Positions 34,907 through 44,500 of a DNA stretch of 64,000 nucleotides are shown here, one piece after another; position 1 is the stretch's first letter; every line of letters starts with the position of its first letter. The DNA lies in the NCBI RefSeq assembly GCF_003688595.1, contig NZ_RCWT01000011.1, positions 62,001 through 126,000 of the forward strand, read 5' to 3'. Under the pieces are notes generated by a model that was not told where the DNA came from, searched no databases, and saw only the letters and a list, made by a program, of their open reading frames with translations. This DNA comes from Sphingomonas sp. PP-F2F-G114-C0414. GTDB taxonomy: Bacteria > Pseudomonadota > Alphaproteobacteria > Sphingomonadales > Sphingomonadaceae. A program made the translations under genes and the position numbers.

Positions 34907-36085
34907 TTACTTCCCGAACCCAGCCGGCGCAGGCGAAACCACCGTAGTCGTACCTCCACGGATTTCCTTCACCTCCAGCGCACGCTCGGCGACGTTGTCC
35001 TTGCCGAAGCGGAAGGCGCCATCGATGCCGGCAAACCCGTCGCCGTCGCGCAGGCGTTTCACCGGGAACGGCGTGCCGGGCTTCCAGTCGCGCGCGATGC
35101 GGACCGTCAACAGCACCGAATCATAGCCGAGGCTCGACAGGCGGTATGGCCCTGCCCCGAATCGCGCGCGGTATTTGGCGGCGTATTGGCGGTACAGCGT
35201 GTCCGAGACGCTGGCGTACCATGCGCCGGACAGCGCCGGCTTGGCGGCGATCCCCGCGTCGGAGTTCCAGAGTTCGGTGCCGAGGATGCGCGTCGTCGCG
35301 CCGCTGCCGCGCTTGACCATTGCCGCCGCCGAGGCTGCGGTGGCGCCACCGTCTCCGATCAGGACCGCGTCATAGGGCGCCCTCGCCGCGAGCCGCGTGA
35401 CGGCGCCGGAAATGCCACCGGGGCCCCGCGCGTAGGTCTGGAGCGAGACGACCTGGCCGCCAGCGCCTTCGACCGCGCGTAGGAACGCGGTGGACGCACG
35501 CTCGCCGTAAAGACCGTTGGGGACGAGCCCGGCGAAGTTGCTAACGCCGCGCTCCTTCGCGAAATCGACCACGCGCGCGATCGACTGGGTCGGGACATAT
35601 CCCATCAGATACGCACCGTCGCCCGCCACGCCGAGATCGTTGGAGAAGCTCAGCACCGGAATGTTCGCGGCGCGCGCGATCGGTGCGACCGCGCGGACGT
35701 CGTCGGCGAGCAGCGGTCCGAGGATCAACTGCGCGCCCTCGGCAATCGCGCGCTGCGCGGCGGCGGCGGCACCGGTCGCGGTGTCGTAGTTGGTGATGCG
35801 GACGCGCTGGTTCTGCGTATCGAGCAGCGCCAGCATCGTCGCGTTGGCGATCGAGGTACCGACGCCCGCGTTGCTGCCCGACAGCGGCACGAGCAGTGCG
35901 ACGCGGTTACGCTCGGCATCGCGCGGAATACCGGTCTCGACACCGATGTTGGGACGATCGGCAGGACGCGTGGTCGGGCGCTGCTGCGACGGCTCGACCG
36001 GACCACGCGGCACGATCGTCTGGCACGCGCCGAGCAGACACGCTGCGGCAAGCGTCGCCCAACGACCGATGGCCCCTCGTCGCAT
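34907..36085 (-). CDS. LpoA-like penicillin-binding protein activator (lipoprotein)
   Basis: Product of about 392 residues. A lipoprotein signal ends at LLGAC. The rest is a type I periplasmic-binding fold like LpoA/LeuABC-type proteins: VALLVPLSGSNAGVGTSIAN, LGPLLADDVRAVAPIA, IPVLSFSND and a C-terminal SLGYDSVLLTVRIARD. By position next to rsmI and yraN, as in many proteobacteria, it may activate a bifunctional peptidoglycan synthase from the outer membrane. An alternative ATG at 36124 has a better ribosome site (GGGGA) but would overlap the divergent rsmI start. Confidence 0.8.
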   Translation of the reverse strand: MRRGAIGRWATLAAACLLGACQTIVPRGPVEPSQQRPTTRPADRPNIGVETGIPRDAERNRVALLVPLSGSNAGVGTSIANATMLALLDTQNQRVRITNYDTATGAAAAAQRAIAEGAQLILGPLLADDVRAVAPIARAANIPVLSFSNDLGVAGDGAYLMGYVPTQSIARVVDFAKERGVSNFAGLVPNGLYGERASTAFLRAVEGAGGQVVSLQTYARGPGGISGAVTRLAARAPYDAVLIGDGGATAASAAAMVKRGSGATTRILGTELWNSDAGIAAKPALSGAWYASVSDTLYRQYAAKYRARFGAGPYRLSSLGYDSVLLTVRIARDWKPGTPFPVKRLRDGDGFAGIDGAFRFGKDNVAERALEVKEIRGGTTTVVSPAPAGFGK

Positions 36086-36122
36086 GGTACGTGTCGATTG
36101 CCCTATCGTCGTCGCGTCTGCC

Positions 36123-36983
36123 ATGACCGTCCCCATGAACCCTGAAACTCTTCTCGATCCCGGCCTCTACATCGTCGCGACCCCGATCGGCAATCTTGGC
36201 GATCTGTCGCCGCGTGCCGCCGACATCCTCCGCCGCGCCGATGTGATCGCGGTCGAGGACAGCCGCGTGACCGCCGGGCTGCTCCGCCACATCGGCACGA
36301 AGACGCCGATGGTGCCGTATCACGATCACAGCGCGGAAGGCGTGCGCCCGGCGCTGATCGCGCGGATGGCGACGCAGGCGGTGGCGCTGGTGTCGGATGC
36401 GGGGACGCCGCTGATCTCCGATCCTGGGTTCAAGCTGGTGCGCGATGCGCGGGCGGCGGGGCATCTGGTGGTGACGATCCCGGGTCCCTGCGCGGCGGTG
36501 GCGGCGCTGACGCTGGCGGGACTGCCGACCGACCGGTTCCTGTTCGTCGGCTTCCTGCCGTCGAAGATGCACGCGCGGGCGGAGGCGATCGCGGAGGTCT
36601 CGACGATCCGCGCGACTCTGGTGATGTATGAATCCGGGCCGCGGCTTGGGGCGTGTCTCGCGGCCCTGGCGGAAGGACTTGGCGACCGCGAGGCGGCGGT
36701 GACGCGCGAGATCAGCAAGAAGTTCGAGGAGGCGGTGACGGGGACGCTCTCGATGCTCGCCGCGCGCTATGCGGATGCGCCGCCCCGCGGAGAGATCGTG
36801 ATCGTCGTCGCACCACCGGGCGAGGCGCCGCCGGCGAGTGCCGAGGACGGGGATGCCGCGCTGGTGGAGGCGTTGACGCGACTGTCGACCGGCCAGGCCG
36901 CTAGTGAGGTGGCGAAGGCTCTCGGGCTCGACCGCAAGGCGCTCTATGCTCGGGCGCTCGAGTTGAAAGCGGAGAAAGGGTGA
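36123..36983 (+). CDS. rsmI: 16S rRNA (cytidine(1402)-2'-O)-methyltransferase
   Basis: Product of about 286 residues of the tetrapyrrole-methylase-like superfamily. GLYIVATPIGNLGDLS opens the domain; AVEDSRVTAGLLRH, VALVSDAGTPLISDPG and TIPGPCAAVAALTLAGLP mark the SAM pocket. It methylates the 2'-OH of C1402 in 16S rRNA. The C-terminal 60 residues contain a small helical module (LSTGQAASEVAKALGLDRKA) that looks like a helix-turn-helix. A second ATG at 36135 is possible. yraN follows after repeat D4. Confidence 0.95.
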   Translation: MTVPMNPETLLDPGLYIVATPIGNLGDLSPRAADILRRADVIAVEDSRVTAGLLRHIGTKTPMVPYHDHSAEGVRPALIARMATQAVALVSDAGTPLISDPGFKLVRDARAAGHLVVTIPGPCAAVAALTLAGLPTDRFLFVGFLPSKMHARAEAIAEVSTIRATLVMYESGPRLGACLAALAEGLGDREAAVTREISKKFEEAVTGTLSMLAARYADAPPRGEIVIVVAPPGEAPPASAEDGDAALVEALTRLSTGQAASEVAKALGLDRKALYARALELKAEKG

Positions 36984-36995
36984 CGCCCCTTCTTC

Positions 36996-37098
36996 CCCCC
37001 TCCCTGAAAGGGAGGGCCCGGGGGTGGGTCGGCTGCTTGGGATCCGCATCGCCAGACGATGGGCCTACCCACCCCCAACCCCTCCCTTTCAGGGATGG
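36996..37098. repeat. Palindromic repeat, family D, copy 4
   Basis: Arms CCCTCCCTGAAAGGGAGGGC with GGGGGTGGGT on the left, and ACCCACCCCC with CCTCCCTTTCAGGGA on the right. It ends within about 10 bp of the yraN start, and its right edge runs into the GGGAGCAGGG ribosome site. Confidence 0.85.
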
Positions 37099-37106
37099 GA
37101 GCAGGG

Positions 37107-37460
37107 ATGCGTGATCGTCGTTCCGCCGAGATTGCTGGCCGCAGAGGAGAGCGCTTGGCGGGGTGGTGGCTGCGCCTCAAAGGCTGGACCATCCTCGATC
37201 GCCGGGTCCGCACACCCGCCGGCGAGGTCGACCTCGTCGCGCGAAAGGGAAACCTCGTCGCATTCGTCGAGGTAAAAACCCGCGCGACCGCCGCCGAACT
37301 CGACTTCGCGATCGACGAACGCCGGCTCGCCCGCGTCGCCGCGGCGGCGGAATATCTGATGCCGCGCTATGCCGGACCCGGCGACGACATCCGCGTCGAC
37401 GTCATCCTGCTCGCGCCCGGCACGCGGCCACGCCATATCGAGAATGCCTGGATCGGGTGA
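37107..37460 (+). CDS. YraN family nuclease-fold protein
   Basis: Product of about 117 residues with the Holliday-junction-resolvase-like fold of UPF0102: RRGERLAGWWLRLKGWTILDRRVRTPAGEVDLVAR, then FVEVKTRA. The acidic active-site pattern E...D-x(n)-E-V-K of this fold (GEVDLVA, VEVKTR) is intact. Its role is unsettled. The ATG at 37107 with GGGAGCAGGG is chosen. Confidence 0.9.
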   Translation: MRDRRSAEIAGRRGERLAGWWLRLKGWTILDRRVRTPAGEVDLVARKGNLVAFVEVKTRATAAELDFAIDERRLARVAAAAEYLMPRYAGPGDDIRVDVILLAPGTRPRHIENAWIG

Positions 37461-37497
37461 TGCCTCGATCACCCGTGGCGAAATCTCGCGAACCTTC

Positions 37498-37580
37498 CGT
37501 CATCCTGACGAACGTCAGGATCCAGAGCCATGAAACGATGTCCTCGATCATCCTGGATCCTGACTTTCGTCAGGATGACG
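37498..37580. repeat. Palindromic repeat, family A, copy 7
   Basis: Standard arms, with a change in the left loop (GACGAACGTC in place of GACGAAAGTC) and a shortened centre. It lies between yraN and gshB. Confidence 0.88.
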
Positions 37581-37659
37581 GGGTTAAGCATGCCACGTCA
37601 CCCGATGACTTAACGACCGCCCGCGCCTACATGCGCTCGACCGAACAGAAGGAAGACGC

Positions 37660-38613
37660 ATGAGCCTCACCGTCGCCGTCCAGATGGACCCGCTCGACAG
37701 CATCAACATCGCCGGCGATTCGACATTTGCGCTGATGCTGTCCGCGCAGGACCGTGGCCACAAGCTCTTCCACTACTCGGCTGAGGACCTGAACTACCGT
37801 GACGGCCGGGTCTGGGCGAAGGCGCATCCGGTCACCGTGCAGCGCGTCGTCGGCGATCACTTCAGCGTCGGCGAACCCGTTGACCTCGACCTTGGCGACG
37901 AGGCGGATGTCGTCCTCATGCGCCAGGATCCACCGTTCGATCTCGGCTACATCACCGCGACGCATCTGCTCGAACGGATCGCCGACAAGACGCTCGTCGT
38001 GAACGATCCGGCACAGGTGCGGAACGCGCCCGAGAAGGTGTTCGTGCTCGACTATCCGCAGTTCATGCCGCCGACGCTGGTGACCCGCTCGCTCGACGAG
38101 GCACGCAAATTTCTCGCCGAGCACGGCGCGATCGTCATCAAGCCGCTGCACGGCAACGGCGGCAAGGCGATCTTCAAGGTCGAGTCGGACGGCGCCAATC
38201 TGTCGGCGCTGATGGAAGTCTTCAACATGACGTGGCGCGAGCCGCACATGGTCCAGGCGTTCCTCCCCGACGTGGCGAAGGGCGACAAGCGGATCGTGCT
38301 GATCGACGGCGAGGTCGCGGGTGCGATCAACCGCCTGCCGGGCGAAGGCGAGATCCGCTCGAACCTCGCGGTCGGTGGCTCGGCGGAGAAGTCGGTGCTG
38401 ACCGACAAGGAGCGCGAGATCTGCGCGGTGCTCGGGCCCGAACTGAAGAAGCGCGGGTTGCTGTTCGTCGGGATCGACGTGATCGGCGGCACGTGGCTGA
38501 CCGAGATCAACGTGACCTCGCCGACCGGGATCGTCGCGATCGAGAAGTTCGATGGGACCGATGTCGCGGGGATGATCTGGGATGCGATCGAGGTGAAGGT
38601 CGCGGCTCGGTAA
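37660..38613 (+). CDS. gshB: Glutathione synthase
   Basis: Product of 317 residues, ATP-grasp family. It joins gamma-glutamylcysteine and glycine. Visible landmarks are VAVQMDPLDSINIAGDSTFA, VVLMRQDPPFD, GAIVIKPLHGNGGKAIF (ATP grasp), DKRIVLIDGEVAGAINR and the metal/glycine site WLTEINVTSPTGI. The ATG has GGAAG upstream. Repeats A7 and B2 lie on either side. Confidence 0.97.
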   Translation: MSLTVAVQMDPLDSINIAGDSTFALMLSAQDRGHKLFHYSAEDLNYRDGRVWAKAHPVTVQRVVGDHFSVGEPVDLDLGDEADVVLMRQDPPFDLGYITATHLLERIADKTLVVNDPAQVRNAPEKVFVLDYPQFMPPTLVTRSLDEARKFLAEHGAIVIKPLHGNGGKAIFKVESDGANLSALMEVFNMTWREPHMVQAFLPDVAKGDKRIVLIDGEVAGAINRLPGEGEIRSNLAVGGSAEKSVLTDKEREICAVLGPELKKRGLLFVGIDVIGGTWLTEINVTSPTGIVAIEKFDGTDVAGMIWDAIEVKVAAR

Positions 38614-38628
38614 CTGGAACGAAGATTA

Positions 38629-38733
38629 CCACCCCGGCGAAGGCCGGGGCCCAATTGGAAAGGTCGCGGTAACGGAGCGCCGTCCTCCGTAATAACCGTC
38701 CCCCAATTGGGCCCCGGCCTTCGCCGGGGTGGT
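38629..38733. repeat. Palindromic repeat, family B, copy 2
   Basis: Arms CCACCCCGGCGAAGGCCGGG with GCCCAATTGG and their complement, centre of about 45 bp. It follows gshB and precedes the DedA gene. Confidence 0.9.
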
Positions 38734-38780
38734 GCGAAGTCGGTGGAACACATCCGGCCTCCCGGCAGTATGTGATACCC

Positions 38781-39380
38781 ATGACCGAATTCATCCTCGA
38801 TCTCATCGCCTGGGGCGGATATTTCGGTATCTTCCTGCTGATGGCGCTCGAGAATATCGTGCCGCCGGTGCCGTCCGAAGTCATCATGGGCCTCGGCGGC
38901 ATGGCCGTCGCGCGCGGCGACATGAGCGTCGTTCCACTGATCGCCTGGGGTACCGCGGGCTCGGTCGTCGGCAATTACTTCTGGTATTATATCGGCCGCA
39001 ACATCGGCTACGAGCGCTTCCGCCCGTTCATCGAGCGCAACGGTCGCTGGCTGACGATGGAATGGTCGGACGTCGAGAAGATCCACCGTTTCTTCACGAA
39101 GCGCGGCGGCTGGGTGATCTTCGTATTCCGCTTCATGCCGACCTTCCGCACCGTCATCTCGCTCCCCGCGGGCATGACCCGCATGCCGATCTGGCAGTTC
39201 GTGATCTGGACCGCTGCGGGCAGCGCGATCTGGAACGTCGTGCTCACCTATGCGGGCATCCTGCTCGGCTCGCATTTCTCCGAACTCGATCGTTACGTCG
39301 GCCCGGTCGCGGTGGCGACGTTCGTGGTCATCATCATCGGCTATGGCTGGCGCGTGCTGACCTGGAAACCCAAGGGCTAA
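38781..39380 (+). CDS. DedA family membrane protein
   Basis: Product of about 199 residues with five to six membrane-associated helices. Family landmarks are ENIVPPVPSEVIMGLGGM near the N-terminus, GNYFWYYIGRNIG, the conserved FRFMPTFRTVISLPAGMTRM, and a final GYGWRVLTWK. DedA proteins are flippase-like proteins for undecaprenyl phosphate or phospholipids and are proton-dependent. The stop overlaps the convergent xerC stop by 4 bp (CTAA shared). Confidence 0.92.
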   Translation: MTEFILDLIAWGGYFGIFLLMALENIVPPVPSEVIMGLGGMAVARGDMSVVPLIAWGTAGSVVGNYFWYYIGRNIGYERFRPFIERNGRWLTMEWSDVEKIHRFFTKRGGWVIFVFRFMPTFRTVISLPAGMTRMPIWQFVIWTAAGSAIWNVVLTYAGILLGSHFSELDRYVGPVAVATFVVIIIGYGWRVLTWKPKG

Positions 39381-40279
39381 CCGCCATGCGGATGCGCGTT
39401 GCGGTACACGTCCATCAAGTGCGCCGCATCGACCTGCGTGTAAATCTGCGTCGAGCTGAGACTCGCATGCCCCAGCAACTCCTGCAGCGCGCGCAAATCC
39501 GCCCCCCGCCCCAGTAGATGCGTCGCGAAACTATGGCGCAGCGCATGCGGCGTCGTCCGGTCGCCCAGCCCGAGCCGCGCGCGCGCGCCGCGCACCGAGC
39601 GCCGCACCACCACCGCCGACAGCGGCCCGCCCTTCGCGCCCCGGAACAGCGGCGCGTCGGGCGCGATCGGCCACGGCGTCTGCGCGACATACGCCTCGAT
39701 CGCCGCGCGCACCTTGGGCAGCAACGGCACCATCCGCGCCTTCGACCGCTTGCCGGTAACCACCAGCGTCTCGCCGAGCGGCAGGATCGCCCCCGGCAAC
39801 GCAAGCGCCTCGCCGATCCGCAGCCCCGCACCGTATAGCAACAACAGCACCGCCCAATCCCGCGCGCCGATCCACGGCTCGGCGGCATCCTCGGCGACGT
39901 CTTCGGCCAGCGCGATCGCCTCGCCCGGAGAGATCGGTCGCGGCAGGCCCTTCTTCACGCGCGGGCCCCGGATCCGCGGCTGCTCCGCGCCGTCGTTCGC
40001 CCAGGCCAGGAAGCCCCGCACCGCGGACAGCTCGCGCGCCGCCGATGCGTTGCCCAGCCCCGAATCTCGACGATACGCCAGATACGCGCGCAGATCGGCG
40101 GCGGTCACGCGCGCCAGAGTCGCGCGCTCGACTCGCTCGCCCCAATGATCGATCAGGAATGCCGTCAGGCGTTCCGCCGACGCCTGATAGGCACGCACCG
40201 TGTGCACCGACCGTCGCCGATCTCGCGTCAAATGGTCCGCCCACAGCATCGACGGCGGCAGGTCTGTCGTGGTCCCCAT
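39377..40279 (-). CDS. xerC: Tyrosine recombinase XerC
   Basis: Product of 300 residues. A SAM-like N-terminal DNA-binding domain (14-95) precedes the catalytic domain with all six active-site residues: R154 (GAGLRIGE), K177, H245 and R248 (HALRHSF), H271 (LGHAS), Y280 (TQIYTQ). With XerD it resolves chromosome dimers at dif. XerC rather than XerD is inferred from sequence alone. The start at 40279 matches the family; the frame is open to 40336. Confidence 0.9.
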   Translation of the reverse strand: MGTTTDLPPSMLWADHLTRDRRRSVHTVRAYQASAERLTAFLIDHWGERVERATLARVTAADLRAYLAYRRDSGLGNASAARELSAVRGFLAWANDGAEQPRIRGPRVKKGLPRPISPGEAIALAEDVAEDAAEPWIGARDWAVLLLLYGAGLRIGEALALPGAILPLGETLVVTGKRSKARMVPLLPKVRAAIEAYVAQTPWPIAPDAPLFRGAKGGPLSAVVVRRSVRGARARLGLGDRTTPHALRHSFATHLLGRGADLRALQELLGHASLSSTQIYTQVDAAHLMDVYRNAHPHGG

Positions 40280-40341
40280 AACAGACACTAACCTGCTCCA
40301 GCAGCAAAGGAAAATTAACATCCCTTCGGTATCCAACAGCC

Positions 40342-41805
40342 ATGTCGCCGAAAGACCTCGTCACAAACGCATTCGCAGACGAAAAACGGCGCGTTGCCGC
40401 GCTCCATGCGCTAGCGCTGCTCGATAGCGCACCCGAACGCGAGTTCGATGCGCTCGTCGAACTTGCCGCAGAAATGCTCGGATGCCCGACCGCGTTGATG
40501 ACTCTCGTCGATAGCGACCGTCTGTGGATCAAGGCCGCGGCCGGCGGCGAACGCGGCGAGATCAGCCGCGACATCGGCATGTGCGCGTACACGATCCAGA
40601 ATCAGGCCCCCCTCGTGATCGAAGACCTCGACGCCGATTCGCGGTTCGTGGAAAATCCGCTGGTGCTGGCGGATCGCGGCGCGCGTTTCTACGCAGGAGC
40701 GGCGATCCATGCGGTCGACGATCGCGGCGAGCGTCATGCGATCGGCTCGATCTGCGTTATCGATTCGGTGCCGCGCAGCTTGAACGACGCAGGCCGTCGC
40801 GCGCTCACGCATCTCGCGACGCTGGCCGAGGTGACCGTCGCGGCGCGGTCGGCCGCGCATCAGGCGATCGCCATCGCGACCACCGCGGACCGACAGGCCG
40901 CAACGCTCGCGCGGCAGGATCGTATCTTTCGCCAGGCCGAGCGGATGGCGGCGATCGGCTCGTGGCGGACCTCGCTTGATCACCAGCATCTGGACTGGTC
41001 GGACGGCGTCTTTCACATCTACGGCCTGCCGGTCGGCCCGGTGCCGGAGATGGAGGTCGCGATGGCGTTCTATCCGCCTCATGCCCGAGACGTTTTAAGC
41101 GCCTGTCTCACGACGACGTTGGAAACCGGCATACCGTTCGACATCGAGGTCGACTTCACCACCGCGCAGGGCGAGCCGCGGCGCGTCCGCGTGCTGGGCG
41201 AACTCGAGGACGACGCGGGTACGACCATCGGGTTCGTCGGCGTTTTCCAGGACGTGACCGAACGCTATGCGCTCGAACTGAACTTGCGGCGATCGGCCGA
41301 CACCGATTCGCTCACCGGAATATCCAACCGCGCGGCATTCGATCGGGCGCTCGACGCCGCGATGACCCGGTCGCACACCGACGGCACGCCGCTGCTGCTC
41401 GCGCTCATCGACCTCGATGGGTTCAAGGCGATCAACGACACGCTCGGCCATACCTCGGGTGACGACGTGCTGCGTGCGGTCGGCGGGATATTGCAGGCGC
41501 CCTGGCTCAAGCAGAGCTTTGCCGCACGGCTGGGCGGCGACGAATTCGGACTGCTGATCGAGGATCCGGGTCTGACCGCTACGCCCGGCTACATCAGTGC
41601 GCGACTGGAGGAAGCGCTGCGCTTTCCGATCGCGCTGAACGGTCTGGCGATGATCAGCGCCGGGACGGTCGGGATCACCGCGCTGGAGCCGGACTGCCAT
41701 GCGATCCGCGACTTCATCCACCAGGCTGATACGATCCTCTACAAGGCGAAGCGCGCGCGCGTCGGCGAACGCCGCCGGGGCGGCGATCGCCGCGCCGCCG
41801 CCTGA
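40342..41805 (+). CDS. GAF-PAS-GGDEF diguanylate cyclase
   Basis: Product of 487 residues. GAF-like domain at about 18-170 (DIGMCAYTIQNQAPLVIEDL is typical), a PAS domain at about 200-310 (VFHIYGLPVGPVPEMEV, FVGVFQDVTERYALE), and a GGDEF domain at about 315-475 with intact GGDEF (398-402) and the LGHTSGDDVLRAVG block. It should make c-di-GMP. The usual RxxD product-inhibition site five residues before GGDEF is LKQS here, so feedback inhibition is likely absent. Divergent from xerC; 62 bp gap. Confidence 0.93.
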   Translation: MSPKDLVTNAFADEKRRVAALHALALLDSAPEREFDALVELAAEMLGCPTALMTLVDSDRLWIKAAAGGERGEISRDIGMCAYTIQNQAPLVIEDLDADSRFVENPLVLADRGARFYAGAAIHAVDDRGERHAIGSICVIDSVPRSLNDAGRRALTHLATLAEVTVAARSAAHQAIAIATTADRQAATLARQDRIFRQAERMAAIGSWRTSLDHQHLDWSDGVFHIYGLPVGPVPEMEVAMAFYPPHARDVLSACLTTTLETGIPFDIEVDFTTAQGEPRRVRVLGELEDDAGTTIGFVGVFQDVTERYALELNLRRSADTDSLTGISNRAAFDRALDAAMTRSHTDGTPLLLALIDLDGFKAINDTLGHTSGDDVLRAVGGILQAPWLKQSFAARLGGDEFGLLIEDPGLTATPGYISARLEEALRFPIALNGLAMISAGTVGITALEPDCHAIRDFIHQADTILYKAKRARVGERRRGGDRRAAA

Positions 41806-41878
41806 CGCCTGACGCCATCAAGCCGGTGCCTGCTTAGACGGTTCACGTGGAGTCGATCTGTCCCCATATACGGGTACG

Positions 41879-44050
41879 ATGTCGTCCCGCGCCCGTGTCC
41901 TGATCCTCAATGCTGCCCTCGGGCCGCTCGACTACCGCGTGCCTCAAGGCATGAGCGTCGAGCCGGGCTCGGTCGTGGTCGCGCCGCTTGGGCCGCGGCA
42001 GTTGCTCGGCGTGGTGTGGGAGGCGGAGCGGATGCCGTCCGACATGGAGGTCGGCGACAACCGGTTGCGCAACCTGCTCGCAGTCGCCGACGTGCCACCA
42101 CTGGGTGCGCCGCTGCGGCGGCTGGTCGAGTGGACGGCGGACTATTATCTCGCACCGGCGGCGTCGGTGTTGCGGATGACGCTCGCGTCGACATCGGCGC
42201 TGGAGGGCGCGCGGACCGCGGTCGAGTACCGCGCGACCGGCGTCGTGCCGCCTCGTCTCACCCCGCAGCGCGAGCAGGCGCTGGAGCGGATCGGCGATCG
42301 CCAGGGCCTGATCCGCGAACTCGCCACCACCGCCGACGTCAGCGACGCGGTGATCCGCGGGCTGGTGAAGGTCGGTGCGATCGAGGCGGTCGAAGTCAGC
42401 CTGGACAGCCCCTACCCCGTGCCCGATCCATCGCACCACGAGCCGACGCTGTCGGACGACCAGCGGGCGGCGGCCGATGCCTTGGTCTCCGGCGTTGCGG
42501 AGCACGCGTTTCATCCGACGTTGCTCGACGGGGTCACCGGCTCGGGCAAGACCGAGGTGTATTTCGAGGCGGTCGCTCAGGCGATCCGTGATGGGCGGCA
42601 GACTTTGGTGCTGCTTCCCGAGATCGCGCTGACCGAGCCGTTCCTGAAGCGTTTCCACGACCGGTTCGGCTGCGAGCCGATCGCGTGGCATTCTGGGCTT
42701 CGCTCGACCCAGCGGCGCAGGGCTTGGCGGGCGATCGCCAGCGGTGAGGCGCTGGTGACGGTCGGGGCGCGCTCGGCGTTGTTCCTACCCTACCGCGATC
42801 TCGGGCTGATCGTCGTCGACGAGGCGCACGAGACCAGCTTCAAGCAGGAAGAGGGCGTACATTATCACGCGCGCGACGTGGCGGTGATGCGTGGCAAGTT
42901 CGAGGGGTGCCCGGTCATCCTCGCCTCCGCCACGCCAGCGATCGAGACGCGGCAACAGGTTGTGACCGGGCGCTATGCGGAATTGAAGCTGCCCGGGCGG
43001 TTCGGCGCGGCGGAGATGCCGACGATCGAGCCGATCGACCTGATCAAGGAACCGCCCGAGCGCGGTCGCTGGCTCGCCCCGCGGCTCGTCAAGGCGATGC
43101 AGGAGACGCTGGAACGGCGCGAGCAGTCGTTGTTGTTCCTCAACCGGCGCGGGTACGCACCGCTGACGCTGTGCCGGACCTGCGGGCATCGGTTCCAGTG
43201 CCCGAACTGCACCGCGTGGATGGTCGAGCATCGCCTCACGCGGCGATTGGCGTGCCACCATTGCGGGCACATCGAGCCGACGCCGCGCGTGTGTCCGGAG
43301 TGCAAGGGCGAGGACACGCTCGTCGCCTGTGGACCGGGGGTCGAGCGGATCGCGGACGAGGTGAAGGCGCTGTTCCCGGAGGCGAAGACGGCGGTGGTGA
43401 CCTCGGACACGATCTGGTCGCCCGCCAAGGCGGCCGAGTTCGTCGGGCGGATGGAAGCGGGCGATATCGACATCGTCGTCGGCACGCAGTTGGTGACGAA
43501 GGGCTATCACTTCCCGAACCTGACGTTGGTCGGAGTAGTCGACGCGGACCTCGGGCTGGACGGCGGCGATCTCCGCGCGGCGGAGCGCACATTCCAGCAG
43601 ATCCGGCAGGTATCGGGGCGCGCGGGGCGCGGCGAGAAGCCGGGGCACGTGTTCATCCAGACGCACAGCCCCGGCGCGCAGGTCATGCAGGCGCTGATTA
43701 CCGGCGATGCGGATGCGTTCTATGCGGCGGAGACGGATGCGCGGAAGGATGCGGGGGCGCCACCGTTCGGGCGCTATGCGGCGATCGTGGTGTCGTCCGA
43801 GGACCAGTCTTGCGCGCACGATACGGCCAAGTTGGTGGGGCGGAGTGCGCCCGAGGTCGAGGGGATGAACGTCTACGGCCCTGCGCCGGCGCCGCTGGCG
43901 ATGTTGCGCGGGCGGCATCGGTATCGACTGCTGGTCCATGCGCGACGGGCGCTGGATGTGCAGGATGTGATCCGGGAGTGGTTGGGGAAGCTCGACTGGC
44001 CGTCGAAGGTTCGGGTGACGGTGGACGTCGACCCGTATAATTTCTTGTAA
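41879..44050 (+). CDS. priA: Primosomal protein N' (PriA helicase)
   Basis: Product of 723 residues. Restarts stalled replication forks. N-terminal 3'-end binding domain, winged helix, Walker A in LLDGVTGSGKTEVY, DEAH-type IVVDEAHETSF, and ASATPAIET; the zinc region has four CxxC pairs (CRTCGHRFQCPNC and CHHCGHIEPTPRVCPEC); then helicase motif VSGRAGRGEKPG. The ATG at 41879 has no obvious ribosome site. Repeat A8 follows it. Confidence 0.97.
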   Translation: MSSRARVLILNAALGPLDYRVPQGMSVEPGSVVVAPLGPRQLLGVVWEAERMPSDMEVGDNRLRNLLAVADVPPLGAPLRRLVEWTADYYLAPAASVLRMTLASTSALEGARTAVEYRATGVVPPRLTPQREQALERIGDRQGLIRELATTADVSDAVIRGLVKVGAIEAVEVSLDSPYPVPDPSHHEPTLSDDQRAAADALVSGVAEHAFHPTLLDGVTGSGKTEVYFEAVAQAIRDGRQTLVLLPEIALTEPFLKRFHDRFGCEPIAWHSGLRSTQRRRAWRAIASGEALVTVGARSALFLPYRDLGLIVVDEAHETSFKQEEGVHYHARDVAVMRGKFEGCPVILASATPAIETRQQVVTGRYAELKLPGRFGAAEMPTIEPIDLIKEPPERGRWLAPRLVKAMQETLERREQSLLFLNRRGYAPLTLCRTCGHRFQCPNCTAWMVEHRLTRRLACHHCGHIEPTPRVCPECKGEDTLVACGPGVERIADEVKALFPEAKTAVVTSDTIWSPAKAAEFVGRMEAGDIDIVVGTQLVTKGYHFPNLTLVGVVDADLGLDGGDLRAAERTFQQIRQVSGRAGRGEKPGHVFIQTHSPGAQVMQALITGDADAFYAAETDARKDAGAPPFGRYAAIVVSSEDQSCAHDTAKLVGRSAPEVEGMNVYGPAPAPLAMLRGRHRYRLLVHARRALDVQDVIREWLGKLDWPSKVRVTVDVDPYNFL

Positions 44051-44075
44051 GCTCGACGTTACGCCATTCCCCTCC

Positions 44076-44159
44076 CGTCATCCTGACGAAAGTCAGGATC
44101 CAGGGTAACCAGGGGTAGCGCTCCGTGGCTCTGGATCCTGACTTTCGTCAGGATGACGG
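44076..44159. repeat. Palindromic repeat, family A, copy 8
   Basis: Standard arms with one left change (CCAGGG). It separates the convergent priA gene and F1 operon and may terminate both. Confidence 0.9.
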
Positions 44160-44232
44160 AGAAAGAAGACGGCGGATGCCCAATCTGGATTCCCGCCGTC
44201 ACGGGGAAAAACATCTCAGTTAGTTAAAGAGC

Positions 44233-44487
44233 TTACTCGCCGGCATGTTCGGCGAGGACGGTCAGGCCTTTGGCGTTGACCTCGGCGAAACCGCCCTTGA
44301 TCGCGATGATCTCGGGGGTGCCGTTCTGCGTGCGGAAGATCTGGACGCCGCCGTCGCGGACCGTCGACATGAAGGGCGCGTGGCCTTCGAGGACGCCGAA
44401 ATCGCCTTCGGTGCCGGGGACGACGACCATGTAGACCTCCTCCGAGCGGACGAGCTTTTCTGGCGTGACGAGTTCGAAATGCAGCAT
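44233..44487 (-). CDS. atpC: ATP synthase F1 subunit epsilon (short)
   Basis: Product of 84 residues: only the N-terminal beta-sandwich of epsilon ([40 protein letters not shown]). The C-terminal two-helix arm that inhibits ATP hydrolysis is missing, as is common in this group of alphaproteobacteria, which use a separate inhibitor (zeta) instead. It is the last gene of the F1 operon, separated from atpD by repeat D2. Confidence 0.96.
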   Translation of the reverse strand: MLHFELVTPEKLVRSEEVYMVVVPGTEGDFGVLEGHAPFMSTVRDGGVQIFRTQNGTPEIIAIKGGFAEVNAKGLTVLAEHAGE

Positions 44488-44500
44488 CTTGTTCGCCTTC

